Shown piece after piece: positions 1-8,087 of a stretch of 64,000 nucleotides of DNA. The notes under the pieces were generated by a model. It had not been told where the DNA came from, did not search any database, and worked only from the letters and a program-made list of their open reading frames with translations. The DNA comes from Streptomyces spiralis. GTDB taxonomy: Bacteria; Actinomycetota; Actinomycetes; Streptomycetales; Streptomycetaceae. Positions within the stretch are counted from its first letter, which is position 1, and every line of letters begins with the position of its first letter. A program made the position numbers and the translations under genes. The stretch lies in NCBI RefSeq assembly GCF_014654675.1, contig NZ_BNBC01000027.1, positions 29,055 to 93,054 of the forward strand, written 5' to 3'.

Positions 1-1
1 G

Positions 2-523
2 ATGCCCGGCATCCGGCCCGAGGACCGCGCCGCGGTGGCCGCGAACGCGGGGATCGTGCCCACCCCGCGCGACGGCCTGGTGCGCGGCACCATGGGCAAG
101 CCGCAACTGCCGCAGCGCCGTGCGCAGCAGCACATCGTGCCCCAGTTGCGCGGCGGCCCGGCGCCCCGTCAGGACGGCGAGGTCTTCACCGGGCACGATC
201 CCGGCCTGATGGCCGCGTTCCAGCGCGGGATGGGACTCGCCGAGTCCCGGCAACGCCGGGAACCGCGTCCGGCGGACGCGGAGACGGGGACGGTGACGGG
301 GACCGGGACGGAGACGTGGGCAGAGGCGGACACGATGGCGAACCGCCCGGACGAGGGCCCCGGCTCCTCGACCGTGGCGACCGTGGCCGCATCCAGGGGC
401 GGCGCGCCCTCCCTGGACGTACCACCCCATGACGCGTCACCCAGCCCCGAGACCCGGCCCGCGCCCATGCCGTCCACGTCCGATCTCACCGCCCGGCACG
501 ACGGGAGCGCGCCGCCCGGATGA
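2..523 (+). CDS. cvnA: Conservon sensor kinase CvnA, C-terminal fragment
   Basis: The window opens inside this gene, so only about the last 173 codons are present and neither the sensor nor the ATPase domain is visible. What remains is the basic, Pro/Arg-rich tail typical of the large nitrate-sensor-like histidine kinases that head actinobacterial conservons, with short blocks such as KPQLPQRRAQ, QLRGGPAPRQ and GHDPGLMAAFQRG. The far C-terminus is low-complexity (Thr/Gly, then Pro/Ser). The order of the next four genes (roadblock, DUF742, small GTPase, GAF) supports the identification more than the fragment itself. The TGA at 521-523 overlaps an ATG at 520 that is in frame with cvnB. Confidence 0.72.
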   Translation: MPGIRPEDRAAVAANAGIVPTPRDGLVRGTMGKPQLPQRRAQQHIVPQLRGGPAPRQDGEVFTGHDPGLMAAFQRGMGLAESRQRREPRPADAETGTVTGTGTETWAEADTMANRPDEGPGSSTVATVAASRGGAPSLDVPPHDASPSPETRPAPMPSTSDLTARHDGSAPPG

Positions 524-729
524 CCCGCACCAGCACGACCGGAACCACCGGAATCACCGGCAGGACCGTCCCGCCGTCCCCACGAGCGCGGGAGTCCGTC
601 CCCGCCCGGCCTCTCTCGCCCACCCCCGAATCCGCCCGCACCCCCAAGCCGACCCCCACTCCCACTTCCACCCCTACCCCCACCTCCAGCGCTCCCGCAG
701 ACCTTCGTACCCCAAGGAGTCGATCCACC

Positions 730-1164
730 ATGGCGAGCGATGCGCCGACCGGCCAAGTGTCCGACCTCGACTGGCTGATGAGCGGCCTCGTGCAGCGTGT
801 ACCGCACACCACCAGCGCCGTCCTGCTGTCCTGCGACGGACTGGTGAAGTCCGTCCACGGCCTGGACCCCGACAGCGCCGACCACATGGCCGCGCTGGCC
901 TCCGGCCTGTACTCCCTCGGCCGCAGCGCCGGAATCCGCTTCGGCGACGGGGGTGACGTACGGCAGGTCGTCGTCGAACTCGACTCGACCCTGCTGTTCG
1001 TCACCACGGCCGGCTCCGGCACCTGCCTCGCTGTGCTGGCGGGCCGCGAGGCCGACGCGGCGGTCCTGGGCTACGAGATGGCGATGCTGGTCAAGAGCGT
1101 CCGCCCCTATCTCGTGACCGCGCCCCGCCAGTACACCGTCGAACCCCCGGCGCTGCGGCCTTGA
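730..1164 (+). CDS. cvnB: Roadblock/LC7 domain protein CvnB
   Basis: A 144-residue protein that fits the roadblock/LC7 family, small dimeric proteins that in conservons are thought to act as regulators of the partner GTPase CvnD. The fold is recognisable from the start (LDWLMSGLVQRVPHTTSAVLLSCDGL) to the final helix (GYEMAMLVKSVRPYL), with the usual Ala-rich helix DSADHMAALASGLYSLGR. I chose ATG 730 because an AAGGAG lies ten bases upstream and homologues begin close to here. The frame is open back to ATG 520, which would add about 70 Pro/Thr-rich residues. The gene runs into cvnC with a TTGA overlap, so translation is probably coupled. Confidence 0.85.
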   Translation: MASDAPTGQVSDLDWLMSGLVQRVPHTTSAVLLSCDGLVKSVHGLDPDSADHMAALASGLYSLGRSAGIRFGDGGDVRQVVVELDSTLLFVTTAGSGTCLAVLAGREADAAVLGYEMAMLVKSVRPYLVTAPRQYTVEPPALRP

Positions 1165-1538
1165 GCGCGGCGGCGGCCGGCGACGGGCCCTGGCTCGACG
1201 ACGCGGCCGGACGGCTGGTGCGCCCCTTCACGGTCAGCAACGGCCGCACCCGGCCCAGCATCGCACTCGACCTCATGTCGCAGGTGATGGCGACCGGGGT
1301 GACACCGCTGGGGTATCTCGGCCCCGAGCACGGGCAGGCGCTCGAACTGTGCCTCGCCCCGGTCTCGGTGGCCGAGATCGCCGCCCATCTGAGGCTGCCG
1401 GCGGCGGTGGCCAAGGTGCTGCTGTCCGACCTCGTCGACTGCGGCGCCCTCACCACGAAACCCCCCGTGACCCATCACCACCCCACTGACCGGGCTCTTC
1501 TGGAGGCAGTGCTCGATGGACTACGACGACAGCTCTGA
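1161..1538 (+). CDS. cvnC: DUF742 protein CvnC
   Basis: A 125-residue DUF742 protein, the third member of the conservon set. The family hallmark is a first half with WLDDAAGRLVRPF and NGRTRP, followed by a winged-helix-like second half (VAEIAAHLRLPAAVAKVLLSDLV and GALT). Its role is unknown; in known conservons it interacts with the other Cvn proteins at the membrane. The start is TTG 1161, overlapping the cvnB stop by four bases. The end overlaps the cvnD start by 23 bases, so cvnB, cvnC and cvnD are almost certainly one translationally coupled unit. Confidence 0.85.
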   Translation: MSAAAAGDGPWLDDAAGRLVRPFTVSNGRTRPSIALDLMSQVMATGVTPLGYLGPEHGQALELCLAPVSVAEIAAHLRLPAAVAKVLLSDLVDCGALTTKPPVTHHHPTDRALLEAVLDGLRRQL

Positions 1539-2205
1539 CCACGGCGGCGGCCACGGCCGCGGCGGCGGGTACGACGGCGGCGGGCACGACTATGGCGGGC
1601 ACGGCCATGGCGCGCCCGACCAGGGCGGCGCCTCCGACCCGTTTCCGACTGCGCTCAAGGTCCTGGTGGCGGGCGGGTTCGGCGTGGGCAAGACGACCTT
1701 CGTCGGCGCCGTCAGCGAGATCGCGCCGCTGAGCACCGAGGAACTCCTCACCACCGTCAGCGAGGGCACCGACAATCTCGACGGCATCGAGAACAAGGTC
1801 GAGACGACCGTGGCGATGGACTTCGGGCGCATCACCCTCGACCCGCGGCACGTGCTCTACCTGTTCGGAACGCCCGGTCAGGAGCGGTTCTGGTTCATGT
1901 GGGACGAACTGTCGGAGGGCGCGCTGGGCGCGGTGATCCTCGCCGACACCCGCCGCCTCCAGGAGTGCTTCGCGGCCGTCGACTTCTTCGAGCAGCGCGG
2001 TCTCTCCTTCATCATCGCCGTCAACGAGTTCGACGGCTCCTACCGCTACCACCCCGACGAGGTGCGTGCCGCCCTCGACCTCGACCCGGAGATCCCCGTG
2101 GTCCGCTGTGACGCCCGTATCTCCAGCTCGGGCGTGCAGACCCTGCTGACCCTCGTACGGCACCTCCTCGCCCAGGCCCCGCACGGCGCCGGAGCCCGGC
2201 CATGA
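1516..2205 (+). CDS. cvnD: Conservon small GTPase CvnD with Gly/His-rich N-terminus
   Basis: A 229-residue Ras-like GTP-binding protein of the CvnD family, the presumed molecular switch of the conservon. Visible motifs are the P-loop GGFGVGKT (residues 53-60), the G3 block GTPGQERF (118-125), and a variant G4 NEFD (170-173) in place of NKxD. Before the GTPase domain is an unusual tail of about 40 residues made mostly of Gly, His, Asp and Tyr (His at 9, 13, 24, 29 and 31). Such tails can bind metals, but that is inference here. The gene overlaps cvnC at its start and the GAF gene at its end (ATGA), which supports an operon. Confidence 0.88.
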   Translation: MDYDDSSDHGGGHGRGGGYDGGGHDYGGHGHGAPDQGGASDPFPTALKVLVAGGFGVGKTTFVGAVSEIAPLSTEELLTTVSEGTDNLDGIENKVETTVAMDFGRITLDPRHVLYLFGTPGQERFWFMWDELSEGALGAVILADTRRLQECFAAVDFFEQRGLSFIIAVNEFDGSYRYHPDEVRAALDLDPEIPVVRCDARISSSGVQTLLTLVRHLLAQAPHGAGARP

Positions 2206-2876
2206 GCTACGACCCGCCGCGCCCGGCCGGTCGCCTGCTGCTCACCCCCGAGGACACCGAGGCCCCCGCCCGTACCCTGCGGTTGCGCAGGCTCGGTCTG
2301 GGGGAGCGTCCCGAGCCCGCCCTCGACGCCTTCGCGGACCGGCTCGCCGAGCGCACCCGGGCGCCGTACGCAATGGTCAACTTCCCCGGTGAGAACGGGC
2401 AGTTCTTCGCCGGGCTGCACCGGCCCGCACGGGACGTCCTGAACGTCGACACTCCCGCCCCCGCCGCCCCCGTCGCTTCCACGGGCGGCGACGGCCCGGC
2501 GGCCCCCGCCGTCCCGGCGGGCGCGACCGCCCCCGCCCCCGCCGGCGGCGCGGGCCCGCGGCCCGAAGTGGGCCGCTACCTCGCCCGCGACCACAGCTTC
2601 TGCCCCCATGTGGTGGCCCGGCGCAAGGCACTGGTGCTGGAGGACGTCCGCGACTATCCGCGGTTCGCGGGCAATCCGGTGGTCGACGAGTTCGGCATCC
2701 GTTCCTACCTCGGCGCCCCGCTCATCGACAGCACGGGGATGGTGCTGGGCACGGTGTGCGTCGTCGACATCGCGCCGCGGCCGTGGGGGCGGGAAGGCCT
2801 GGACACCATCAAGTCGGCGGCGGCCGAACTCACCCGGCGGCTGGAGGAGAGGGAGCCGGACGGCTTCGGTGTGTGA
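2202..2876 (+). CDS. GAF domain protein of the conservon
   Basis: A 224-residue soluble protein with one GAF domain, coupled to cvnD by an ATGA overlap. The domain is split by a low-complexity Ala/Pro/Gly insert (about residues 86-120). After it come FCPHVVARRKALVLEDV, the YLGAPL block and VLGTVCVVDI, the usual core of GAF domains that bind small ligands or haem. Some conservons carry an extra gene at this place, often a cytochrome P450 or a GAF protein; here it is the GAF type. It probably senses a signal for the GTPase switch, but the ligand cannot be read from the sequence. Confidence 0.8.
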   Translation: MSYDPPRPAGRLLLTPEDTEAPARTLRLRRLGLGERPEPALDAFADRLAERTRAPYAMVNFPGENGQFFAGLHRPARDVLNVDTPAPAAPVASTGGDGPAAPAVPAGATAPAPAGGAGPRPEVGRYLARDHSFCPHVVARRKALVLEDVRDYPRFAGNPVVDEFGIRSYLGAPLIDSTGMVLGTVCVVDIAPRPWGREGLDTIKSAAAELTRRLEEREPDGFGV

Positions 2877-3102
2877 CGGGCGGGGGTGGCCGGGTCGGGG
2901 CTGGGCGGCCGGCACAGGTGGCTGTCGCGTGGCCGAGGAGGGCGGTGTGAAGGAAAGCTGTGGCCGCGTTTAAGAAATCCTCGATGGACCGGCGCGCCGT
3001 CGTACGGCAGATTGCTGTGCGATCCCACCCCCCTCCCCGGACGCGGGTCCCTCCGGCATGCCCGGATCCTCGCCCGGGGCGCCAACCACAGGAGCCGTAG
3101 CG

Positions 3103-4131
3103 TTGAAGGCGCTGGTCAAGCAGAAGGCGGAGCCCGGACTGTGGCTCGCGGACGTTCCCGAGCCCGCCATCGGACCCGGTGACGTACTGATCAAGGTGCT
3201 GCGCACCGGTATCTGCGGTACCGACCTGCACATCCGGGCCTGGGACGGCTGGGCGCAGCAGGCGATCAGCACGCCGCTCGTGGTCGGTCACGAGTTCGTC
3301 GGCGAGGTCGTCGGGACCGGGCGCGACGTCGCGGACATCAAGGTCGGCGACCGGGTCAGCGGCGAGGGTCACCTGGTGTGCGGCAAGTGCCGCAACTGCC
3401 TGGCCGGGCGCCGCCATCTGTGCCGGGCCACCATCGGTCTGGGCGTGGGCCGCGACGGCGCCTTCGCCGAGTACGTCGCGCTGCCCGCTTCCAACGTGTG
3501 GGTGCACCGCGTCCCCGTGGACCTCGACATCGCCGCGATCTTCGACCCGTTCGGCAACGCCGTGCACACCGCGCTGTCCTTCCCGCTGGTCGGCGAGGAC
3601 GTGCTGATCACCGGTGCCGGACCGATCGGCCTGATGGCCGCCGCCGTGGCCCGGCACGCCGGCGCCCGCAACGTCGTGATCACCGATGTGAGCGAGGAGC
3701 GCCTGGAACTGGCCCGCAAGGTCGGCGTGAGCCTCGCGCTCAACGTCGCCGAGTCGACGATCGCCGAGGGGCAGCGCTCGCTCGGCCTGCGCGAGGGCTT
3801 CGACATCGGCCTGGAGATGTCCGGCCGCCCCGAGGCGATGCGCGACATGATCGCCAACATGACGCACGGCGGCCGGATCGCCATGCTCGGCCTGCCCGCC
3901 GAGGAGTTCCCGGTCGACTGGGCCCGGATCGTCACCTCGATGATCACCGTCAAGGGCATCTACGGCCGTGAGATGTTCGAGACCTGGTACGCGATGTCGG
4001 TGCTGCTGGAGGGCGGGCTGGATCTCGCCCCGGTGATCACCGGCCGGTACGGCTACCGCGACTTCGAGGCGGCGTTCGCGGACGCGGCCAGCGGCAAGGG
4101 CGGCAAGGTCATCCTCGACTGGACCGCGTAA
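3103..4131 (+). CDS. tdh: L-threonine 3-dehydrogenase
   Basis: Oxidises L-threonine to 2-amino-3-ketobutyrate with NAD+, the first step of threonine breakdown to glycine. It is a zinc-dependent medium-chain dehydrogenase of 342 residues, the normal length for Tdh. Visible are the catalytic zinc region GICGTDLH and GHEFVGE, the structural-zinc cysteine cluster CGKCRNCLAGRRHLC, and the NAD loop GAGPIGLM. I chose TTG 3103 over an upstream ATG because AGGAG lies eight bases before it and the protein then starts MKALVKQKAEPGLW, as in close relatives. The next gene, kbl, follows after 37 bases and completes the pathway. Confidence 0.95.
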   Translation: MKALVKQKAEPGLWLADVPEPAIGPGDVLIKVLRTGICGTDLHIRAWDGWAQQAISTPLVVGHEFVGEVVGTGRDVADIKVGDRVSGEGHLVCGKCRNCLAGRRHLCRATIGLGVGRDGAFAEYVALPASNVWVHRVPVDLDIAAIFDPFGNAVHTALSFPLVGEDVLITGAGPIGLMAAAVARHAGARNVVITDVSEERLELARKVGVSLALNVAESTIAEGQRSLGLREGFDIGLEMSGRPEAMRDMIANMTHGGRIAMLGLPAEEFPVDWARIVTSMITVKGIYGREMFETWYAMSVLLEGGLDLAPVITGRYGYRDFEAAFADAASGKGGKVILDWTA

Positions 4132-4168
4132 CCCCCGTCACCCGCAAGCACCTTCAGGAGATCCCCCT

Positions 4169-5368
4169 ATGTTCGACACCGTCCGCGACGACCTCCGCGC
4201 CACCCTCGACGAGATCCGTGCCGCCGGTCTGCACAAGCCCGAGCGGGTCATCGGCACCCCTCAGTCCGCTACCGTCAACGTGACCGCGGGCGGCCGCCCC
4301 GGCGAGGTCCTGAACTTCTGCGCCAACAACTACCTGGGCCTGGCCGACCACCCCGAGGTGATCGCCGCCGCCCACGAGGCACTGGACCGCTGGGGCTACG
4401 GCATGGCCTCGGTGCGCTTCATCTGCGGCACGCAGGAGGTGCACAAGGAACTCGAGGCCCGGCTGTCGGCGTTCCTCGGCCAGGAGGACACGATCCTGTA
4501 CTCCTCCTGCTTCGACGCCAACGGCGGTGTGTTCGAGACGGTGCTCGGTCCCGAGGACGCGGTCATCTCCGACGCCCTCAACCACGCCTCCATCATCGAC
4601 GGCATCCGCCTGTCCAAGGCCCGCCGCTTCCGCTACGCCAACCGCGACATGGCGGACCTGGAACGCCAGTTGAAGGAGGCGAACGAGGGCGGCGCCCGGC
4701 GCAAGCTGATCGTCACCGACGGCGTCTTCTCCATGGACGGCTATGTCGCCCCGCTGCGTGAGATCTGCGACCTGGCCGACCGCTACGACGCCATGGTCAT
4801 GGTCGACGACTCGCACGCCGTCGGCTTCGTCGGCCCCGGCGGCCGCGGCACCCCCGAGCTGCACGGCGTGATGGACCGCGTCGACATCATCACGGGCACC
4901 CTCGGCAAGGCCCTCGGCGGCGCCTCCGGCGGCTACGTCGCCGCCCGCGCCGAGATCGTCGCCCTGCTGCGCCAGCGCTCCCGCCCGTACCTGTTCTCCA
5001 ACACCCTCGCCCCGGTGATCGCGGCGGCCTCCCTGAAGGTGCTGGACCTGCTGGAGTCGGCCGACGACCTGCGGGTCCGGCTGGCCGAGAACACCGCGCT
5101 GTTCCGCTCCCGCATGACCGAGGCGGGCTTCGACATCCTCCCCGGCGACCACGCCATCGCTCCCGTGATGATCGGCGACGCCGCGAAGGCCGGACGGATG
5201 GCCGAGCTGCTGCTGGAGCGGGGCGTGTACGTGATCGGCTTCTCCTACCCGGTGGTCCCCCAGGGCCAGGCCCGCATCCGCGTCCAGCTGTCCGCCGCGC
5301 ACTCCACCGCGGACGTCGAACGCGCGATCGACGCCTTCGTCGCGGCCCGCGCCGAGCTGGAGGGCTGA
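4169..5368 (+). CDS. kbl: Glycine C-acetyltransferase (2-amino-3-ketobutyrate CoA ligase)
   Basis: Cleaves 2-amino-3-ketobutyrate with CoA to glycine and acetyl-CoA, completing the Tdh pathway. It is a PLP enzyme of the alpha-oxoamine synthase family, 399 residues. Motifs: FCANNYLGLADHP near the N-terminus, the cofactor-contact motif DDSHAVGFVG, and the PLP lysine in GTLGKALGGASGG. A good CAGGAG precedes the ATG by eight bases. It sits directly behind tdh on the same strand, a near-universal pairing in bacteria, so the two are probably one transcript. Confidence 0.96.
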   Translation: MFDTVRDDLRATLDEIRAAGLHKPERVIGTPQSATVNVTAGGRPGEVLNFCANNYLGLADHPEVIAAAHEALDRWGYGMASVRFICGTQEVHKELEARLSAFLGQEDTILYSSCFDANGGVFETVLGPEDAVISDALNHASIIDGIRLSKARRFRYANRDMADLERQLKEANEGGARRKLIVTDGVFSMDGYVAPLREICDLADRYDAMVMVDDSHAVGFVGPGGRGTPELHGVMDRVDIITGTLGKALGGASGGYVAARAEIVALLRQRSRPYLFSNTLAPVIAAASLKVLDLLESADDLRVRLAENTALFRSRMTEAGFDILPGDHAIAPVMIGDAAKAGRMAELLLERGVYVIGFSYPVVPQGQARIRVQLSAAHSTADVERAIDAFVAARAELEG

Positions 5369-5429
5369 AGGGCGCACGGCTGCCCGGCCCGCGTCCCGGA
5401 CGGCCGGCGGTCTTGCGATAATCGATCTC

Positions 5430-6332
5430 ATGATCGAAGCGCGGCGGTTGCACATCCTCCGTGCGGTGGCCGACCACCGTACGGTGACGGCGGCTGCCGC
5501 CGCGCTGTACCTGACCCCCTCGGCCGTCTCGCAGCAGCTCGCGGCCCTGGAGCAGGAGACCGGGCACCGACTGGTGGAGCGCGGCGCGAAGGGTGTACGG
5601 CTCACCCCGGCCGGCGAGATCCTGCTCAGCCACACCAACGCCGTCCTCGCCCAGCTGGAGCGGGCGGAGGCCGAGCTGGCGGCCTACGGTTCGGGCGCGG
5701 CCGGCACGGTCACCGTCGCCTCCTTCGCCACCGGCATCGCCGAGGTGGTGGCACCCGCGGTGGCCCACCTGGCCGAGGCCGCGCCCGGCATCCGCATCCG
5801 CGTCCGGGACGCCGAGGGCGACGCCAGCCTGCCCATGGTGCTGGACCGGCAGGTCGACGTGGCGGTCGCCGTGGAGTACCGGGGTGCACCGCCCGCGGAC
5901 GACCCCCGCCTCACCCACGTCCCGCTGTACGCCGAGCCCTTCGACGCGGTCGTCCCGGTCACCCACCGCGTGGCCGACGCGGCCGAGATGCCGCTGGCCG
6001 AGCTGGCCAAGGACCCGTGGATCAGCCCCTACCCGGGCAACCCGTGCCATGACGTGGTCGTTCTGGCCTGCGAGAACGCCGGGTTCCAGCCCCGTATCGA
6101 CCACTCCTCGGACGACTTCCGTGCGGTCGTGGCCCTCGCCGCGGCCGACGCGGGCGTGGCCCTCGTCCCGCGCTCCGCGCTGCGCGGCATGGACCTGGCG
6201 GGCGTGGTCGTCCGGCCCGTCGACGGTGTGGCGCCCACGCGCCGGGTCTTCGCGGCCGTGCGCCGGGGCGCGGAGGAGCACCCGCTGATCCGCCCGGTGC
6301 TGGACGCGCTGGGCGAGGCCGCCCGGACGTGA
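5430..6332 (+). CDS. LysR-family transcriptional regulator
   Basis: A 300-residue LysR-type regulator. The N-terminal winged helix-turn-helix is clear (ARRLHILRAVADHRTVT, then AAAALYLTPSAVSQQLAALE), followed by a substrate-binding-like co-inducer domain. It lies 61 bases downstream of kbl on the same strand. There is no Shine-Dalgarno before the ATG, but GATAAT at 5417-5422 would place the transcription start close to position 5430, so a leaderless message from its own promoter is likely. The AT-rich sequence around 5415-5436 has alternating ATCGAT and ATGATCGA blocks that could be its binding site. Control of tdh-kbl is possible but not shown. Confidence 0.85.
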   Translation: MIEARRLHILRAVADHRTVTAAAAALYLTPSAVSQQLAALEQETGHRLVERGAKGVRLTPAGEILLSHTNAVLAQLERAEAELAAYGSGAAGTVTVASFATGIAEVVAPAVAHLAEAAPGIRIRVRDAEGDASLPMVLDRQVDVAVAVEYRGAPPADDPRLTHVPLYAEPFDAVVPVTHRVADAAEMPLAELAKDPWISPYPGNPCHDVVVLACENAGFQPRIDHSSDDFRAVVALAAADAGVALVPRSALRGMDLAGVVVRPVDGVAPTRRVFAAVRRGAEEHPLIRPVLDALGEAART

Positions 6333-6350
6333 GGCTTCCGTAACACGGCC

Positions 6351-6385
6351 GTCTCATATTCGGGATAACGTCCCAGATGTGAGAC
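6351..6385. promoter_or_regulatory. Near-perfect dyad over the promoter and start of the XRE-cupin gene
   Basis: A 35-base imperfect palindrome: GTCTCA at 6351-6356 pairs with TGAGAC at 6380-6385, and GGGA at 6362-6365 pairs with TCCC at 6371-6374. Its centre holds TAACGT (6366-6371), a plausible -10 box placing the transcript start at about the GTG at 6379. The operator would cover both promoter and start codon of a leaderless mRNA, as expected for tight autorepression by the adjacent XRE-cupin regulator. Confidence 0.68.
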
Positions 6386-6996
6386 GAACCGAGGAGATCC
6401 TGCCGGACCCGGCGGGCCTGCCCGAGCCGTTGAGCCCGCCGGACCCCGTGGACGCCCGTCTCGGCGCTCGGCTGGCCCAGCTCAGGACCGAACGCGGCTG
6501 GTCGCTGGGGGAGCTGGCGGAGCGCAGCGGAGTGAGCCGGTCCACCCTGTCGCGGGCGGAACGCGCCGAGACCAGCCCCACCGCCGCGCTGCTGAACCGG
6601 CTGTGCCATGTGTACGGGCGGACCATGTCCCAGCTGCTCAGCGAGGTCGAGGCGGAGCCCGCCCCGCTGGTACGGGCCGCCGACCAGCCCGTGTGGGAGG
6701 ACCGGGACTCCGGCTTCGTACGGCGCTCGGTGTCGCCGCCGCACACCGGGCTGCGCGCCGAACTCGTCGAGGGCCGGCTCGCCGCCGGCGCCGACATCGC
6801 CTACGACCGCCCGCCCGTCGCGGGTCTGGAGCAGCACATCTGGGTGCTGGACGGGGCCCTGGAGGTGACCGAGCGGGACACCGCGCACCGGCTTCGGGCC
6901 GGTGACTGCCTGCGGATGCGGGTGTGGGGGCCGACGCGGTTCCGGTGCCCGGACGACACCGGTGCGCGCTATCTGCTGGCGGTGGTGCGGCCGTGA
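6379..6996 (+). CDS. XRE-family regulator with C-terminal cupin domain
   Basis: A 205-residue regulator with an N-terminal Cro/XRE helix-turn-helix (about residues 28-85; RLGARLAQLRTERGWSLGEL, SGVSRSTLSRAER) and a C-terminal small cupin fold (about 110-200; HIWVLDGALEV, LRAGDCLRM). This class senses small metabolites and often controls its own gene and a neighbouring transporter or acetyltransferase. The GTG start lacks a Shine-Dalgarno and lies inside a long dyad, so the mRNA is probably leaderless and self-regulated. The stop overlaps the start of the next acetyltransferase gene (GTGA), so the two are co-translated. Confidence 0.88.
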   Translation: MRRTEEILPDPAGLPEPLSPPDPVDARLGARLAQLRTERGWSLGELAERSGVSRSTLSRAERAETSPTAALLNRLCHVYGRTMSQLLSEVEAEPAPLVRAADQPVWEDRDSGFVRRSVSPPHTGLRAELVEGRLAAGADIAYDRPPVAGLEQHIWVLDGALEVTERDTAHRLRAGDCLRMRVWGPTRFRCPDDTGARYLLAVVRP

Positions 6997-7541
6997 CCGT
7001 GCGACTTCCGGCCCCGGAGCCCCTGGACGCGGCCCGGCTGGACGACATGGCCGGGGAACTGGCCGCGCTGCTGGTCGACACGGTGGACGGCGGCGCCTCC
7101 GTCGGCTTCCTCGCGCCCCTGGAACCGGCCGAGGCCGTGCTGTGGTGGCGGGAGCGCGCGCGGGCCGTGGCCGCCGGACGGCTCACGGTGTGGGTGGCGT
7201 ACGACGCCGGCGGACCGGCCGGCACGGTGAGCCTCGCCCTCCCGGACAAGCCCAACAGCCGCCACCGCGCCGAGGTCGTCAAGCTGATGGTGCACCGCCG
7301 TGCCCGCGGCCGCGGTCTGGGCCGCGCCCTCCTCGCCACCGCCGAGGCGGCCGCCGCCGCGGCCGGGATCACGCTGCTGCACCTGGACACCGAGACCGAC
7401 AGCCCCGCCGAGGCCCTGTACCGCTCCGCCGGCTGGACCCGCGCCGGGATGATCCCCGACTACGCGGCGAGCCCCGACGGCGTGCTGCGGCCGACGACCC
7501 TGTACTACAAGCATGTGGGGACGGCCGCCGGCGGCGGGTGA
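6993..7541 (+). CDS. GNAT-family N-acetyltransferase
   Basis: A 182-residue GCN5-type acetyltransferase. The acetyl-CoA loop is RRARGRGLGRALL, preceded by the beta-strand HRAEVVKLMVH and followed by a typical ALYRSAGW motif near the C-terminus. I chose GTG 6993, which overlaps the stop of the XRE-cupin gene by four bases; an upstream in-frame start at 6924 would lie inside that gene. The pairing suggests that the regulator senses, and the enzyme modifies, the same amine or antibiotic-like compound, but the substrate is unknown. Confidence 0.85.
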   Translation: MTVRLPAPEPLDAARLDDMAGELAALLVDTVDGGASVGFLAPLEPAEAVLWWRERARAVAAGRLTVWVAYDAGGPAGTVSLALPDKPNSRHRAEVVKLMVHRRARGRGLGRALLATAEAAAAAAGITLLHLDTETDSPAEALYRSAGWTRAGMIPDYAASPDGVLRPTTLYYKHVGTAAGGG

Positions 7542-7571
7542 TTGTCAGTGGCGGCGGCTACGGTGCATGCC

Positions 7572-7931
7572 ATGCCGGATGCCGAAGACGTACGCCGTAT
7601 CGCCCTGTCCCTGCCGGACACGACGGAGAAGATCGCCTGGAGCATGCCCACGTTCCGGGTCGCGGGAAAGATGTTCGCCACGCTGCCGGAGGACGAGACC
7701 TCCATCGCCGTGCGCTGCCCCAAGGAGGAGCGCGACGAACTGGTCCTGGCCGAGCCGGAGAAGTTCTGGATCGCGGACCACGAGTCCCAGTTCGCCTGGG
7801 TCCGCGCCCGGCTCGCCGCGCTGGAGGACGAGGATGAGCTGCGCGACATCCTCGCCGACTCCTGGCGCCAGGCGGCCCCGCCCCGGCTGCTGGAGGCCTA
7901 CCCGGAGCTGGGGCCGCCCGCCGTGCGCTGA
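7572..7931 (+). CDS. MmcQ/YjbR family protein
   Basis: A 119-residue protein of the MmcQ/YjbR (CyaY-like, double-wing DNA-binding fold) family. It starts PDAEDVRRIALSLPDTTEKI, followed by the family's conserved block MPTFRVAGKMFATL and FAWVRARLAAL. The biochemical role of the family is unknown. The ATG at 7572 matches relatives; in-frame TTG and GTG codons at 7542, 7548 and 7563 would add up to ten residues. It lies 30 bases after the GNAT gene and may belong to the same transcript. Confidence 0.82.
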   Translation: MPDAEDVRRIALSLPDTTEKIAWSMPTFRVAGKMFATLPEDETSIAVRCPKEERDELVLAEPEKFWIADHESQFAWVRARLAALEDEDELRDILADSWRQAAPPRLLEAYPELGPPAVR

Positions 7932-8087
7932 AATCCCCTGGGGCGTTGTCAGCGGGCCATGGCATGATCCGAAGGACGGAGGCAGCCGGAGCGGAGGGGA
8001 CCTCGGCTGCCGCCGTGAGGGAGAAGCCGGGGGGCGAGCGGGGGACGGGCAGGGCGGGGTTCGGCCGGGGAGGGGAGCGTCAAGGGG

